A stretch of 64,000 bases of DNA from Candidatus Scalindua sp. (GTDB lineage: Bacteria; Planctomycetota; Brocadiia; Brocadiales; Scalinduaceae): positions 62,001-126,000 of the forward strand of contig JALDRB010000003.1 of assembly GCA_031316155.1 (NCBI GenBank). The letters run 5' to 3'. Under the pieces are notes generated by a model. That model ran no database searches and had not been told where the DNA came from. It saw nothing but the letters and a program-made list of their open reading frames with translations. The translations under genes were made by a program, and so were the position numbers. Position 1 is the first letter of the stretch; the number at the start of each line of letters is the position of its first letter. Positions 26,824 to 37,137 of the stretch are shown here, piece by piece.

Positions 26824-28128
26824 GTGAAAACCCATTTTGATACGCCAATCCTTCAGGTAGCTTTAGACTTCGTAAATTTGCGACGTGCTATGAATGTGGC
26901 AAGGGAAGCGGTGAGTGCAGGAATCGATTGGGTTGAGGCCGGAACTCCATTGATTAAGAGTGAGGGGTTGGATTCGGTACGATTTCTTCGAAAAGAGTTT
27001 CCTTCTGTAACTATAGTTGCAGACATGAAGACAATGGATGCTGGGCGCATAGAGATGGAAGCTGCCGCTAAGGCAGGTGCAGATATTGCAACAGTACTGG
27101 GTGAAGCTTCAGAGGGAACAGTAAGAGAGTGTGTTGAAGCGGGGAAAAATTATGGTATTAAGATTTGGGTTGATTTTCTTACGATAACAGACTGTACGGC
27201 ACGAGCGATCAGTGTTCAGAAATTGGGTGTAGATTATATAGGAGTACATACGGCTATTGATGACCAAATGCGAGGATTTCGGCCGTTTGAAACATTAAGA
27301 GAAGTCTGTTCAAAGATTGAAATTCCTGTATCAGTCGCTGGTGGCATTAACTCAGAGACTGTCTTCGACGCCGTTAATGCTGGAGCAAGCATTATTGTCA
27401 TAGGCGGTGCAATTTGTAAAGCGCAAAATATTAGGAAAGCGGTTGCTGATATAAAAAAGGCGGTTCAGAATAAAAAAAGGATAACTACAAGCCTTTACAA
27501 AAGGGTTGCAGATAGAGGAGTTTATGAAGCACTTAAAAAGGTGTCAACAGCAAATCTTTCAGATGGTAACCATAGGCTAAAGGGAATTAGCAATCTGAAG
27601 CGTATTAGTCTTAAGACTAAGATGGTTGGGCAAGCAATTACTGTTCGTACCTACCCTGGTGACTGGGCTAAACCTGTTGAGGCAATTGATAAGGCGGAAA
27701 AAGGAAATATAATAGTTGTTGATGCTGGTGGTACAGGTCCTGCCGTTTGGGGGGAGTTGGCAACACATAGTGCAATTCAGCAAGGTATTGCAGGTGTAGT
27801 AGTTAATGGTGCAATACGGGACAGTAGCGAAATAGATAAATTGAAGTTTCCAACTTTTGCAAAATTAGTAATGCCAAATGCCGGAGAACCTAAAGGTTTC
27901 GGAGAGATCGGAGTGCCGATAACTGTTTCCGGTATAACGATATGCACTGGTGATTGGATTGTTGGTGACGAAGATGGTTTGGTTGTATTACCAAAACAAA
28001 AAGTTGAAGAGATGGTTAATCTGGCGATGGATTGTTGCGAAAGAGAAAACAGGTTACGTGAGGAAATAGTAAGTGCTAAAACTTCTCTAGGGAAAGTGAT
28101 GGAATTATTACGGTGGGAAAAGAGATAA
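26824..28128 (+). CDS. 3-hexulose-6-phosphate synthase fused to an RraA-like domain
   Basis: This 434-residue two-domain protein starts with GTG. The N-terminal part (about 1-215) is the OMP-decarboxylase-like barrel of hexulose-6-phosphate synthase, with VALDFVNLRRAM, GIDWVEAGTPLIKSEG, IVADMKTMDAG, IWVDFLTI, YIGVHTAIDDQMRG and VAGGINSETV. It condenses formaldehyde with ribulose-5-phosphate. The C-terminal part (about 235-425) is RraA/aldolase-like: NLSDGNHRLKG, VVDAGGTGPAVWGELATH, GVVVNGAIRDSSEID and DEDGLVVLPKQ. Such fusions are annotated as bifunctional HPS/ribonuclease regulator in archaea and some bacteria. What the RraA part does is unknown. It is 21 bp before mcsA. Confidence 0.9.
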   Translation: MKTHFDTPILQVALDFVNLRRAMNVAREAVSAGIDWVEAGTPLIKSEGLDSVRFLRKEFPSVTIVADMKTMDAGRIEMEAAAKAGADIATVLGEASEGTVRECVEAGKNYGIKIWVDFLTITDCTARAISVQKLGVDYIGVHTAIDDQMRGFRPFETLREVCSKIEIPVSVAGGINSETVFDAVNAGASIIVIGGAICKAQNIRKAVADIKKAVQNKKRITTSLYKRVADRGVYEALKKVSTANLSDGNHRLKGISNLKRISLKTKMVGQAITVRTYPGDWAKPVEAIDKAEKGNIIVVDAGGTGPAVWGELATHSAIQQGIAGVVVNGAIRDSSEIDKLKFPTFAKLVMPNAGEPKGFGEIGVPITVSGITICTGDWIVGDEDGLVVLPKQKVEEMVNLAMDCCERENRLREEIVSAKTSLGKVMELLRWEKR

Positions 28129-28149
28129 TTTTTTTTTGGAGTTCCGGCT

Positions 28150-28650
28150 ATGAAATGTGAGTCATGTGGTAAAAAAATTGCAACCGTTCATCTTACAGAA
28201 ATTGTGGGAAAGGAAAAGAAGGAGAAACATTTATGTGAGGAATGCGCTCACAATGTAACAAGCCATTTTCCTAAGGCGCCTACGCCGTCTGATATTTTAA
28301 CAAGTATTATTAATCAGGTTTCACCAGAAATTGAAGAAATGTCAAAAACTACCTGCCCTGTATGCGGTCTATCCTACCTTGAATTTAGAACACAGGGGCG
28401 TTTGGGTTGTCCTATGGATTACGATGTATTTAAAAAGGGCCTTCTGCCTCTTATTGAAAGGATGCATGGGAGTTCTCAGCATGTTGGAAAAGTACCGCCA
28501 AATGCAAGTGACGAAGTCGTTAGGAAAAACGAACTCATGCAGTTGCGTAAAGAATTAAACAAAGCAGTTGAGAAAGAAGATTACGAAAAGGCGGCACAGA
28601 TAAGAGATAAAATTTATGGGTTCTCAGGGAATATAAACAATGGAGATTAA
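28150..28650 (+). CDS. mcsA: McsA, activator of protein arginine kinase
   Basis: This 166-residue protein has three paired-cysteine zinc motifs (CESCGKK, CEECAHN, CPVCGLSYLEF) and a C-terminal UVR motif (LNKAVEKEDYEKAAQIRDKI) that binds ClpC or UvrB-like partners. In Bacillus, McsA activates the kinase McsB, which marks proteins with phospho-arginine for ClpCP. The 3' end overlaps mcsB by 11 bp, implying coupled translation. Confidence 0.93.
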   Translation: MKCESCGKKIATVHLTEIVGKEKKEKHLCEECAHNVTSHFPKAPTPSDILTSIINQVSPEIEEMSKTTCPVCGLSYLEFRTQGRLGCPMDYDVFKKGLLPLIERMHGSSQHVGKVPPNASDEVVRKNELMQLRKELNKAVEKEDYEKAAQIRDKIYGFSGNINNGD

Positions 28651-29692
28651 GGATCTATCATATAATACCGGTGAATGGCTTAGAGGTACAGGAAAAGAGT
28701 CGGATATTGTAATCAGTAGCAGAATACGTTTAGCGAGAAATGTAACAGGATTTCCATTTCTTTCAAGAGCTAATTTGAGACAGAGAAAGGAGGTTGAAGC
28801 TTTACTAAGAGAGACTATAGCTAAATCTGAGATAACTAAAGAACTGTCATACGTAAATTTAACTACTGCTACAACGGTTGATAAATTATTATTGGTTGAA
28901 AGACATCTGATAAGTAAGGAACACGCGGAAGGTGATGGCGAAAGGGGTGTTGCTTTCGGGAAGACTGAAACGATCAGCTTGATGATAAATGAAGAAGATC
29001 ATTTACGAATCCAAGTCATCCGTGCAGGTTTTGAGTTAAAAAATACATGGGTAGTGATCGATGAGATCGATAATTGTCTTAGTGAAAAATTAAATTTTGC
29101 TTTTTCTTCCAGATTCGGATATTTAACTGCTTGCCCGACAAATGTGGGTACAGGCATGCGGGCCTCGGTAATGCTGCATCTTCCTGCCTTAGGTATGACA
29201 AAACATATTGAGAAGGTTTTTAACGCCGTTGGGAAGCTCGGGTTAGTAGTCAGAGGTCTGTATGGAGAGGGAACAAAGGTTTCTGGTGATTTGTATCAGA
29301 TTTCAAATCAGTTTACTTTAGGAAAGACTGAGAGTGAAATTTTATCTATTATTGAAAGCGTAATTCCACGAATTACAAGTTATGAAAGGATGGCGAGGAA
29401 AGCGCTTGTTTTAGAGAGTAAGGAACAATTAGAGGACAGGATTTGGAGATCATACGGTATGCTCAAGACAGCACGAATGATTACGTCGGAAGAGATTTTG
29501 CAATTACTTTCGCAAGTTCGTATGGGAGTGAACCTGGGCTTAATAAATGATATTGAGATGAAAACTCTTAACGAGCTTTTTATTTTAACACTTCCAGGGC
29601 ATCTGCAAAAACTGCAAGGTTGTGAATTAGATTCTACTCAAAGAAATATTATTCGAGCCTCTTTTGTAAGAAAGAGGCTAGATAATTTATAA
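28640..29692 (+). CDS. mcsB: McsB protein-arginine kinase
   Basis: This 350-residue phosphagen-kinase-fold protein has [18 protein letters not shown], the acidic [33 protein letters not shown] (the NEEDHxR signature) and [17 protein letters not shown]-terminal pArg-binding part includes [19 protein letters not shown]. It phosphorylates arginines of damaged or regulatory proteins, marking them for ClpCP degradation. It overlaps mcsA and is followed by clpC after 14 bp. The usual fourth partner, the repressor gene ctsR, is absent from this cluster. Confidence 0.96.
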   Translation: MEIKDLSYNTGEWLRGTGKESDIVISSRIRLARNVTGFPFLSRANLRQRKEVEALLRETIAKSEITKELSYVNLTTATTVDKLLLVERHLISKEHAEGDGERGVAFGKTETISLMINEEDHLRIQVIRAGFELKNTWVVIDEIDNCLSEKLNFAFSSRFGYLTACPTNVGTGMRASVMLHLPALGMTKHIEKVFNAVGKLGLVVRGLYGEGTKVSGDLYQISNQFTLGKTESEILSIIESVIPRITSYERMARKALVLESKEQLEDRIWRSYGMLKTARMITSEEILQLLSQVRMGVNLGLINDIEMKTLNELFILTLPGHLQKLQGCELDSTQRNIIRASFVRKRLDNL

Positions 29693-29706
29693 AAAAGGTA
29701 TATAAA

Positions 29707-32187
29707 ATGTTTGATAAATTTACTGATAGAGCAAGGAAAGTAATGGCGCTTGCAAGGGAGGAAGCTAAAAGATTTAATCACGAGTATATAGGTACAGAAC
29801 ATATTTTACTTGGTTTAGTAAAAGAAGGTAGCGGCGTTGCGGCAAATGTATTACAAAATCTTGATATTGATCTTAAAAAGATACGACTTGAGGTGGAAAA
29901 GATTGTGCAGTCGGGACCTGACCTTGTTTCAGTTGGCCAATTGCCATTTACACAAAGGGTAAAGAAAGTTCTAGAATACTCAATGGAAGAGGCAAAAGCA
30001 ATGGGGCATAATTATATAGGTACGGAGCATCAGTTGCTTGGTTTGCTTAGAGAACAGGAAGGGGTTGCTGCTCAAGTCTTGTTAAATTTAGGTGCGAAAT
30101 TGGAAGATGTAAGAGAAGAAGTTATTGAGCTTTTGGGTGCAGCATCTGCGCAGGGCGCAAAGGAAAAAGGGGAAAAAAAGGGTAAATCTAAGACACCTGC
30201 TTTGGATTCTTTTGGGCGTGATTTGACACTCCAGGCGAGGGAACAATCGTTAGATCCTGTGATAGGAAGACACTCAATTATCGAAAGGCTCATACAGGTA
30301 CTCAGTCGACGTACCAAGAACAATCCTGTCCTACTTGGAGAAGCTGGAGTTGGAAAAACTGCTATAGTGGAAGGGTTGGCACAGGAAGTGGTAAATGGCA
30401 GCGTGCCAGAACTTTTACGTGACAAGAGAATAGTTGCCTTGGATCTTGCAATGATGGTAGCCGGTACAAAATATCGAGGTCAGTTTGAAGAAAGAATTAA
30501 AGCAGTTATGACGGAAGTTCGCAGGGCAAAAAATGTGATTCTCTTTATTGATGAACTGCATACTTTAGTAGGCGCTGGAGGAGCGGAAGGCGCAATAGAT
30601 GCTTCTAATGTGTTAAAGCCCGCACTTTCAAGAGGTGAAATCCAGTGTATTGGAGCGACTACTTTGGATGAATTTAGAAAGTATATAGAAAAAGATGGAG
30701 CACTTGAGAGAAGATTTCAGACAATTTTGGTAGATCAGCCATCAAAGGAAGAAACTGCTGAAATTCTTAAAGGGTTAAGGGGGAGGTACGAAACTCACCA
30801 TAAGGTTCAAATAACAGATGCGGCGATTATGGCTGCTACTGACCTCGCGGTGAGATACATTACCGGAAGATATCTCCCAGATAAAGCCATCGATGTAATA
30901 GATGAGGCAGGTGCACGTGTCAGGCTAAAAGCTACTACCCATCCGCCCGATCTAAGGCACATAGAGGAAGAAATAGATAAGCTTAACAAAGAAAAGGACG
31001 AATCTGTTTCGTTGCAAGATTTTGAGAGAGCAGCAAAGTTAAGAGACAAAGCTGACAAATTAAAGAAGAAAAAAAGTAGCATTGAAAATGAATGGCGGGA
31101 GAAACATTCAGAAATAGAAGGTATAGTTGATGAAGATGTTGTAACAGAAGTTGTTTCAACCATGACAGGCATACCCCTTAAACGAATGGAGGCTGAAGAA
31201 GCTAAGAAATTGCTTGAACTTGAAAAAGAACTTCGTAAAACGGTTGTTGGACAGGAAGAAGCTATTAGTGCAGTTGCTAAGGCTGTGCGAAGAGCACGAG
31301 CCGGGTTGAAGAATCCGAATAGACCGAATGCTAGCTTTATATTTATTGGGCCATCAGGTGTGGGGAAAACGCTTCTGTCAAAGGCTCTGGCCAAATTTTT
31401 ATTCGGTGAAGAAGGAGCTCTGATTCAAATTGATATGTCAGAGTATATGGAGAAGCATAATGTATCACGGTTGATTGGTGCTCCACCCGGTTATGTTGGT
31501 TTTGAAGAAGGTGGTCAATTAACCGAAAAAATAAGAAGACGCCCATATGCTGTTGTTTTATTTGATGAGATAGAAAAAGCCCATCCTGATGTTTTTAACA
31601 TGCTGTTGCAGGTAATGGAGGAAGGGAGATTAACGGATAGTGTTGGTCGCCATGTTGATTTTCGTAATGTGGTTATCATTATGACTTCAAATATCGGTGG
31701 AGAAATTATCAAAAATATGGCGTCTTTGGGTTTCAAGAAAACCACAGATAAACAATCTTATGAATCAATTCGTGAGCAATTATCACAAGCAGTGGAGAAG
31801 CATTTTCGCCCGGAATTTATTAACAGAGTCAATGAGATTGTAGTGTTTAGAGATCTTGAAAAGGAAGATTTGAGAAAGATTGTTGAGATAGAACTGAAAG
31901 GAATACGTTCTAGACTAGACAAGTATAGTATAACGCTTTCTATTACAAAAGAAGCAATTGATTTTCTCATTGATAAGAGCCACAAACCTCATTTTGGGGC
32001 CAGGCCACTGCATAGAAGTATTGAGAGTCTTATAGAAAACCCACTTTCTGAAGAAATTCTTAAAAACAAGTTTAAGAGTGATGATGCTATTAAAATAAAA
32101 TTACGGGAAGGAAAGTTGGTGTTTGAGGAGGTTACGGTTAAAGATGAGTTGGTTTCTGCTCATTTGAATGGAGATGGCGATAAATAA
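29707..32187 (+). CDS. clpC: ClpC AAA+ unfoldase
   Basis: This 826-residue Hsp100 protein has an N-domain of two repeats ([20 protein letters not shown], then [19 protein letters not shown]). The first AAA module has Walker [14 protein letters not shown] and Walker [18 protein letters not shown] middle domain carries a UVR motif ([20 protein letters not shown]) that fits McsA. The second AAA module has [35 protein letters not shown] and [16 protein letters not shown]. It feeds substrates to ClpP, whose gene is at 39331-39990. A strong terminator follows. Confidence 0.97.
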   Translation: MFDKFTDRARKVMALAREEAKRFNHEYIGTEHILLGLVKEGSGVAANVLQNLDIDLKKIRLEVEKIVQSGPDLVSVGQLPFTQRVKKVLEYSMEEAKAMGHNYIGTEHQLLGLLREQEGVAAQVLLNLGAKLEDVREEVIELLGAASAQGAKEKGEKKGKSKTPALDSFGRDLTLQAREQSLDPVIGRHSIIERLIQVLSRRTKNNPVLLGEAGVGKTAIVEGLAQEVVNGSVPELLRDKRIVALDLAMMVAGTKYRGQFEERIKAVMTEVRRAKNVILFIDELHTLVGAGGAEGAIDASNVLKPALSRGEIQCIGATTLDEFRKYIEKDGALERRFQTILVDQPSKEETAEILKGLRGRYETHHKVQITDAAIMAATDLAVRYITGRYLPDKAIDVIDEAGARVRLKATTHPPDLRHIEEEIDKLNKEKDESVSLQDFERAAKLRDKADKLKKKKSSIENEWREKHSEIEGIVDEDVVTEVVSTMTGIPLKRMEAEEAKKLLELEKELRKTVVGQEEAISAVAKAVRRARAGLKNPNRPNASFIFIGPSGVGKTLLSKALAKFLFGEEGALIQIDMSEYMEKHNVSRLIGAPPGYVGFEEGGQLTEKIRRRPYAVVLFDEIEKAHPDVFNMLLQVMEEGRLTDSVGRHVDFRNVVIIMTSNIGGEIIKNMASLGFKKTTDKQSYESIREQLSQAVEKHFRPEFINRVNEIVVFRDLEKEDLRKIVEIELKGIRSRLDKYSITLSITKEAIDFLIDKSHKPHFGARPLHRSIESLIENPLSEEILKNKFKSDDAIKIKLREGKLVFEEVTVKDELVSAHLNGDGDK

Positions 32188-32209
32188 TTTTTACGTATGG
32201 GATCTTAAA

Positions 32210-32247
32210 CAACAAAAAAAGGGGCTTTATAGCCCCTTTTTTTGTTG
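32210..32247 (+). terminator. intrinsic terminator after clpC
   Basis: AACAAAAAAAGGGGCT pairs with AGCCCCTTTTTTTGTT around a TTAT loop: a GC-rich stem base flanked by an A-run and a T-run. It is symmetric, so it can work in both directions, and it closes the queD-to-clpC transcription unit. Confidence 0.92.
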
Positions 32248-32332
32248 TGGTTTATTTTCCTGTCGGATTAAGTTAGCTGCCTCATTCGCAATGCTGATAA
32301 CTGTTTTATTCAATTGGATATAAAATTTTATT

Positions 32333-33688
32333 ATGCCAAAATTGAATGTTGTTTATGCTTGCCAGGAATGTGGATGGAGTTCTCATAAGTGGACAGGTAG
32401 ATGTTCCTGCTGTGGAGAGTGGGATTCCATGATACAAGAGAAGTTAAAACCACTACATGCACAAACGCTCTCAGGGTTTTGTAATGAAAAACCTGTTTCG
32501 TTACCTGATGTTAAGTTAGTTAATAAACTGAGAATGGAAACAAAGATAGATGAGTTTGATAGGATACTTGGTGGAGGAATTGTAACAGGTTCAGCAATCT
32601 TAATTGGGGGGACACCTGGTATTGGAAAATCGACTATCCTGTTACAAGTGTGCCAAAAAATTGGTCAACAAGGATTTGTATCATTATATATAACAGGAGA
32701 GGAATCAACCGGTCAAATAAAATTGCGGGCAGAAAGACTTTCTGTAACGTCTAAAAATATTTTTTTGGTTGCGGAAAATAATTTACATGTTATTTTTGAA
32801 CATATAAAGGATGTAAAACCGAAATTAATAATTATTGATTCTATACAGACAATGTTTAACCCAGATATTGGGGCATTTCCAGGAACAGTATCGCAGGTAA
32901 GTCAAATTACACATGAACTTATATATATGTCTAAGAAGACGGATTCATCGGTTTTGCTGGCAGGTCATGTTACAAAGCAAGGAGTAATAGCAGGCCCTAA
33001 AGTACTCGAACATTTGGTAGATACAGTTTTGTACTTTGAGGGTGAGGGATCAATGTCGTTCAGGATTTTACGGGCAGTGAAAAACCGATTTGGGTCAACT
33101 AACGAGATTGGTATTTTTGAAATGAGTACAAATGGATTAAAAGAGGTTAAGAATCCTTCTGAAATTTTTCTTTCAACTAGACAAAGGTTAAATTCAGGAG
33201 CTGCTATCATTTCTTGTATTGAAGGTTCAAGGGCATTACTTGTGGAGGTACAATCATTAGTTACGAAATCGAGTTTTGGTGTACCGGAACGTAAAGTTAG
33301 CGGTGTAGATTATAACCGGGTTACAATGATAATAGCTGTGCTAAGAAAGAGAATCGGAATTCTTATAGATGGGTATGATATTTTTGTAAATGTTGTTGGT
33401 GGTGTGAAAGTTGAGGAACCTGCAGCAGATCTGGGAATTGCAATTGCAATTGTATCAAGTTTTAAGGATAAAGAAATTTCAAATGAGACGGTTTTTTTTG
33501 GTGAGTTAGGGCTTGGTGGCGAGGTGAGAGGCGTTGATCAGTTTGATACAAGAATAAAAGAAGTTGAGAAATTAGGATTTAAGAATGTTATTTTTCCTAA
33601 AGGTAATATTGCAGATGTTTCAGAGTCAAAGTCACTCAAAATGTATGAGGTTTCGTCCCTCAGAGAGGCTATAGATAAGACTTGGTAG
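32333..33688 (+). CDS. radA: DNA repair protein RadA (Sms)
   Basis: This 451-residue protein has an N-terminal C4 zinc finger (CQECGWSS and CSCCGEWDS), a RecA-like ATPase with Walker A GGTPGIGKST, Walker B LIIIDSIQ, and the diagnostic KNRFGSTNEIG motif. A C-terminal Lon-like domain has GVPERKVSGVDYNR and FFGELGLGGEVRGV. RadA drives branch migration at recombination intermediates. It is separated from clpC by a terminator, as a probable new unit with the two lipoprotein genes that follow. Confidence 0.96.
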   Translation: MPKLNVVYACQECGWSSHKWTGRCSCCGEWDSMIQEKLKPLHAQTLSGFCNEKPVSLPDVKLVNKLRMETKIDEFDRILGGGIVTGSAILIGGTPGIGKSTILLQVCQKIGQQGFVSLYITGEESTGQIKLRAERLSVTSKNIFLVAENNLHVIFEHIKDVKPKLIIIDSIQTMFNPDIGAFPGTVSQVSQITHELIYMSKKTDSSVLLAGHVTKQGVIAGPKVLEHLVDTVLYFEGEGSMSFRILRAVKNRFGSTNEIGIFEMSTNGLKEVKNPSEIFLSTRQRLNSGAAIISCIEGSRALLVEVQSLVTKSSFGVPERKVSGVDYNRVTMIIAVLRKRIGILIDGYDIFVNVVGGVKVEEPAADLGIAIAIVSSFKDKEISNETVFFGELGLGGEVRGVDQFDTRIKEVEKLGFKNVIFPKGNIADVSESKSLKMYEVSSLREAIDKTW

Positions 33689-33704
33689 AGAAAGGTATTT
33701 TAAT

Positions 33705-34580
33705 ATGAATATGCAAAAATTCACCTGTTTGAAGTTTACTCTTTTGTGTTTGATGGTTTTCTTATTAATTGGATGTTTGTTTAATAAACCCGTTAAAAAA
33801 AGCAATATAGTTGGGGCGACATTTCATGAAGAGGGATCGTCTGTGGAGATACGAGAAGAACGTGATGAACAAGGCAATATTATAGCAAAGAACTTTAACC
33901 ATCCATATTATTTTACTCAAGAAGGGTTAGATAAGATACTTTCATCGATTTACTATAGTCAAAGAGGACTCCTTAGTGGTAAAGGCAGAAAAAAACTATT
34001 CCGGATTGAGGAGCTACAAAATATTGTGCCTCCAATTATAAATGCATTTGCAATGGTAACTGATTCTCAAGATGTTTTAGTTCTTTCTGCTTCGCACAAG
34101 ATTCTCTTGACAGATAATCAGAGCTATTTTAGCATGTTTATTAAAGATAATGAACTTAACATGATTTTTAGCTCAATTAAAAGTAAGAAAAGCTATGATG
34201 ATGGAAAAACCTTTGGCGGTAAAAATAGGAATAAATTAGAAGATCCTTTTGAATCAAAAGGAAGCAGTTTTTGGCGCATAATACCCATGGGAGGTCAAAG
34301 GCTTGCCAAAGGACGAACAAATTGGCTCGTTATTGACTTAAGCAATAATATGTTTGGTGTTGCCGATGATTCACAAATTGAAAGTGAAAAAATCAATCCG
34401 GGTATCAGTGCCTATCCGGCTGTAAATAAAACAGTGAATGACCCGAGACTTGAAGAAGAAAAGAAAAAGTATCAGGACGTCCAAGTAAAACTGAGAGGTT
34501 TAAAAGACCTTAAAGATGAGGGGTTAATATCAGAAGAGGACTATAATGTCAAAAAAAAGGAATTATTGGGTGAATTTTAA
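33705..34580 (+). CDS. SHOCT-containing lipoprotein, paralog 1
   Basis: This 291-residue protein has a type II signal peptide ending LIGC (about residues 13-25). Its central domain shares the pattern HPYYFTQEGLDKILSSIYYS, LLSGKGRKKLF, PPIINAF and DVLVLSASH with the next gene. The end is a single SHOCT motif: LRGLKDLKDEGLISEEDY, then KKKELLGEF. SHOCT is a short helical oligomerisation or localisation motif. The central domain is not one I recognise. It sits 16 bp after radA and 10 bp before its paralog, so the three are probably co-transcribed. Confidence 0.7.
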   Translation: MNMQKFTCLKFTLLCLMVFLLIGCLFNKPVKKSNIVGATFHEEGSSVEIREERDEQGNIIAKNFNHPYYFTQEGLDKILSSIYYSQRGLLSGKGRKKLFRIEELQNIVPPIINAFAMVTDSQDVLVLSASHKILLTDNQSYFSMFIKDNELNMIFSSIKSKKSYDDGKTFGGKNRNKLEDPFESKGSSFWRIIPMGGQRLAKGRTNWLVIDLSNNMFGVADDSQIESEKINPGISAYPAVNKTVNDPRLEEEKKKYQDVQVKLRGLKDLKDEGLISEEDYNVKKKELLGEF

Positions 34581-34590
34581 TTGTTAGTAT

Positions 34591-35751
34591 ATGAGGTATA
34601 TGTTGTTTAAATATGTTTCTATAATTCTCGTGTTTTTGGTTTCCTTTGAAACAACCGGTTGTCTGAATCTGGGTGTTTCTGGAGGTAAAAATTCAAATCA
34701 AGATTCAGGTTCAGACCTTGATATATTGAACAAGGGGAAAACGTTTGTTAAGTTAGCGGAACAGAAGATCCGAAAAGGAAAACCAAAAACTCAATATGAC
34801 CATCCAGTATATTTGAAAAGTGACCATGTTTCTAGTGCAATGTCATCGATTTTTTTTAAAGAAAGAGGGATTAGAGGATGGGGGAAAGAGACAAACGTTT
34901 TCCAGGAAAGCGAATTATTTGAATTACTACCTCATATCATTGGTGCACTTTCAAAGGCTTCTCCATCACAGCATGTGTTAGTTAGGTCGTATTATGCAAA
35001 AGGGAAAAGTAGATTTTTAAGAACAGAAATGTATACGATCTTTGCTCTGTTTGTTCTGGATGGTAAGTTGAATCTTAGGTTTTCGAGGATCCAGTATGTG
35101 CCGGTATTAGAAACTGGTGATAACGGTATCTTTACAGGAAATAAAGAGAATGTTTTTACCGATCCTTTCAGTATTAAGAAAAATCCTTCGTGGAAACTCA
35201 TTGTACGGCCAGGTCAACGCTTCATGGAAGGATATGATAATTGGCTCATAATTGATTTAGGGAAAGAGGCATTTGTTAAAGAAGAGCAAGACAATAAACT
35301 CACAACAAAGAGGCTGGGAACGGGGGAGGGTGTTCAAGAGAAACAAGTTAGTTCGGATGCGTTTAGTACCAGTGCCGAAAGCATGACACCTTATCATGAG
35401 AGTGAAACAAAAACAAGCATTAAAGATCAATTGTTGGAACTGAGAGAATTAGAGAAAACAGGACTAATAACGAGTGAAGATTATGAACGCAGAAAGGCTG
35501 AGATCTTATTAATAGGCAAACAAAAGAAAAGTATCAAAGACAAATTTATTGAACTGCGCAATTTAAGCGATGAAGGTTATATAAGTAATACTGATTATGA
35601 ACGTGAGAAGAGGGAGCTTTTGGATGAGTATAGTGTAAGTGGGAAGGAGATAAAAGATGTACTTGCCGAATACCTGGAGTTGCGTGATGAAGGTTTCATA
35701 ACGGATGTTGATTATGATTATATTAAGAAGAAATTATTAAAAGAATTTTAG
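34591..35751 (+). CDS. SHOCT-containing lipoprotein, paralog 2 with three SHOCT repeats
   Basis: This 386-residue lipoprotein has signal peptide and lipobox ETTGC near residue 24. The central region (about 65-230) is paralogous to paralog 1: HPVYLKSDHVSSAMSSIFF, RGWGKETNVFQESEL, PHIIGAL, HVLVRSYYAKG and WLIIDLGKEAF. The C-terminal 110 residues carry three tandem SHOCT copies: LRELEKTGLITSEDYERR, LRNLSDEGYISNTDYERE and LRDEGFITDVDYDYIKK. The central domains are therefore a tandem duplication that has diverged. Function unknown. Confidence 0.72.
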   Translation: MRYMLFKYVSIILVFLVSFETTGCLNLGVSGGKNSNQDSGSDLDILNKGKTFVKLAEQKIRKGKPKTQYDHPVYLKSDHVSSAMSSIFFKERGIRGWGKETNVFQESELFELLPHIIGALSKASPSQHVLVRSYYAKGKSRFLRTEMYTIFALFVLDGKLNLRFSRIQYVPVLETGDNGIFTGNKENVFTDPFSIKKNPSWKLIVRPGQRFMEGYDNWLIIDLGKEAFVKEEQDNKLTTKRLGTGEGVQEKQVSSDAFSTSAESMTPYHESETKTSIKDQLLELRELEKTGLITSEDYERRKAEILLIGKQKKSIKDKFIELRNLSDEGYISNTDYEREKRELLDEYSVSGKEIKDVLAEYLELRDEGFITDVDYDYIKKKLLKEF

Positions 35752-35921
35752 CAACTGATCAGTTTATTTCCCCCTTCTTGATCCCATGGTTATAATTGAT
35801 GAGGTGTTCAATATTTGATGAAAATTACCCGGACCTTTAGATTCTGCACCAATTGCGTCGCCTTACTTTTACAAAACAGATACAATCTGAGCAGTTGAGA
35901 ACTGCACATAAATATTATTCA

Positions 35922-36611
35922 TCACGATGCTAAAAGTGATTCAGCCAACTGTAAATCTTCACGTGTAGTAATCTTGATATTGTCATCACTACCTGAAACG
36001 ATCTTTATCGGGTAGCCCTCATTTTCTACCACTGCTGCATCGTCTGTAAATTCAATATTCGTATTCATAATCTTTCCATAGGCTTTAATGATAATATCTC
36101 TCTTGAAACCTTGAGGTGTTTGCGCCATCCAGAGATCATGTCTCGGTACTGTTTTGATAATATTGAGATTTTGATCAATTTTCTTTACTGTTGATTTCAT
36201 CGGAGTTGCTACGATAGCGGCTCCGGACGCCTTAACTTCTTTGATAACAGCTTCTATTACATTACTGCTTATCATAGGTCTTACAGCGTCATGAATTAAG
36301 ACAATTTCAGTATCGGGATGTATTTGGCAAAGGCCTTGATAAACGCTGTCCTGCCTTCTTTCCCCCCCAGGAACAATCTTTGATACTTTGTAACTTTTAA
36401 GTGTATCTGACCATTTTTCAGTAACAGAAGATACATCCTCTTTGTTAACAACAAGGATTATTTCTTTAATTGTTTGGAGCCGGGAAAATTTTTCTAATGT
36501 GTGGAAGACGATAGGTTTTTCACCAATTAGTAAATATGGTTTTCGTTTGTCGGCCTTCATACGTAAACTGAGACCAGCCGCAGGAATAATTACAGAAACG
36601 TTTGGAACCAT
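35922..36611 (-). CDS. ispD: 2-C-methyl-D-erythritol 4-phosphate cytidylyltransferase
   Basis: This is the third step of the MEP isoprenoid pathway, joining CTP and methylerythritol phosphate. The 229-residue protein has SVIIPAAGLSLRMKAD with RKPYLLIGEKPIVFHTL, LVVNKEDV, VPGGERRQDSVYQGL, VLIHDAVRPMIS, and the substrate-contacting TPQGFKRDIII and FTDDAAVVE. It is 16 bp after the HIT gene on the same strand. Confidence 0.95.
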   Translation of the reverse strand: MVPNVSVIIPAAGLSLRMKADKRKPYLLIGEKPIVFHTLEKFSRLQTIKEIILVVNKEDVSSVTEKWSDTLKSYKVSKIVPGGERRQDSVYQGLCQIHPDTEIVLIHDAVRPMISSNVIEAVIKEVKASGAAIVATPMKSTVKKIDQNLNIIKTVPRHDLWMAQTPQGFKRDIIIKAYGKIMNTNIEFTDDAAVVENEGYPIKIVSGSDDNIKITTREDLQLAESLLAS

Positions 36612-36627
36612 ATTATCCTTTAAAAGG

Positions 36628-37101
36628 TTAGAAACAGCTCTTTAATTCTGAGTATAAATCGTCTAAAGATTGGGCAATGACCTTTGAATTAGCGATAACA
36701 GGCATAAAGTTTGTGTCGCCGTTCCATCGAGGGACTATATGCAGGTGTATGTGGTCTTCTAATCCCGCTCCTGCAACTTTTCCCAGGTTCATTCCTATAT
36801 TAAATCCTTCTGGATTCATCTTGCTTTCCAGAACATTTTTGACATTACTTGTTACCGTTAAGAGTTCTAACATCTCAGATTTACTTAACTTGGACAAGTC
36901 ATCACTGTGCGAGTTAGGAACTACCATGATATGTCCGCTGTTGTAAGGATATTTGTTGAGAATACAAAAACACTCTTTGCCTCTATAGAGTATCAAATTC
37001 TTACGATCTTGATTGTCATGCAATACTCCACAAAGAAAGCAAGTGCCTTTTTTTTCACTCAAGATATATTCCTTTCTCCAAGGTGCCCACAGATTGTTCA
37101 T
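36628..37101 (-). CDS. HIT-family nucleotide hydrolase/transferase
   Basis: This 157-residue protein has the histidine triad DHIHLHIVPRWNGD near residue 115, with the catalytic middle histidine. It also has an N-terminal CFLCG pair, FCILNKYPYNSGHIMVVP, and FNIGMNLGKVAGAG. The long Fhit/Ap4A-type HIT proteins cleave dinucleoside polyphosphates. It lies between the LysM protein and ispD, with short gaps, suggesting one operon. Confidence 0.92.
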   Translation of the reverse strand: MNNLWAPWRKEYILSEKKGTCFLCGVLHDNQDRKNLILYRGKECFCILNKYPYNSGHIMVVPNSHSDDLSKLSKSEMLELLTVTSNVKNVLESKMNPEGFNIGMNLGKVAGAGLEDHIHLHIVPRWNGDTNFMPVIANSKVIAQSLDDLYSELKSCF

Positions 37102-37137
37102 AGGAATTGTCTTCTTAAAGATGCGAACTGTTTGATA

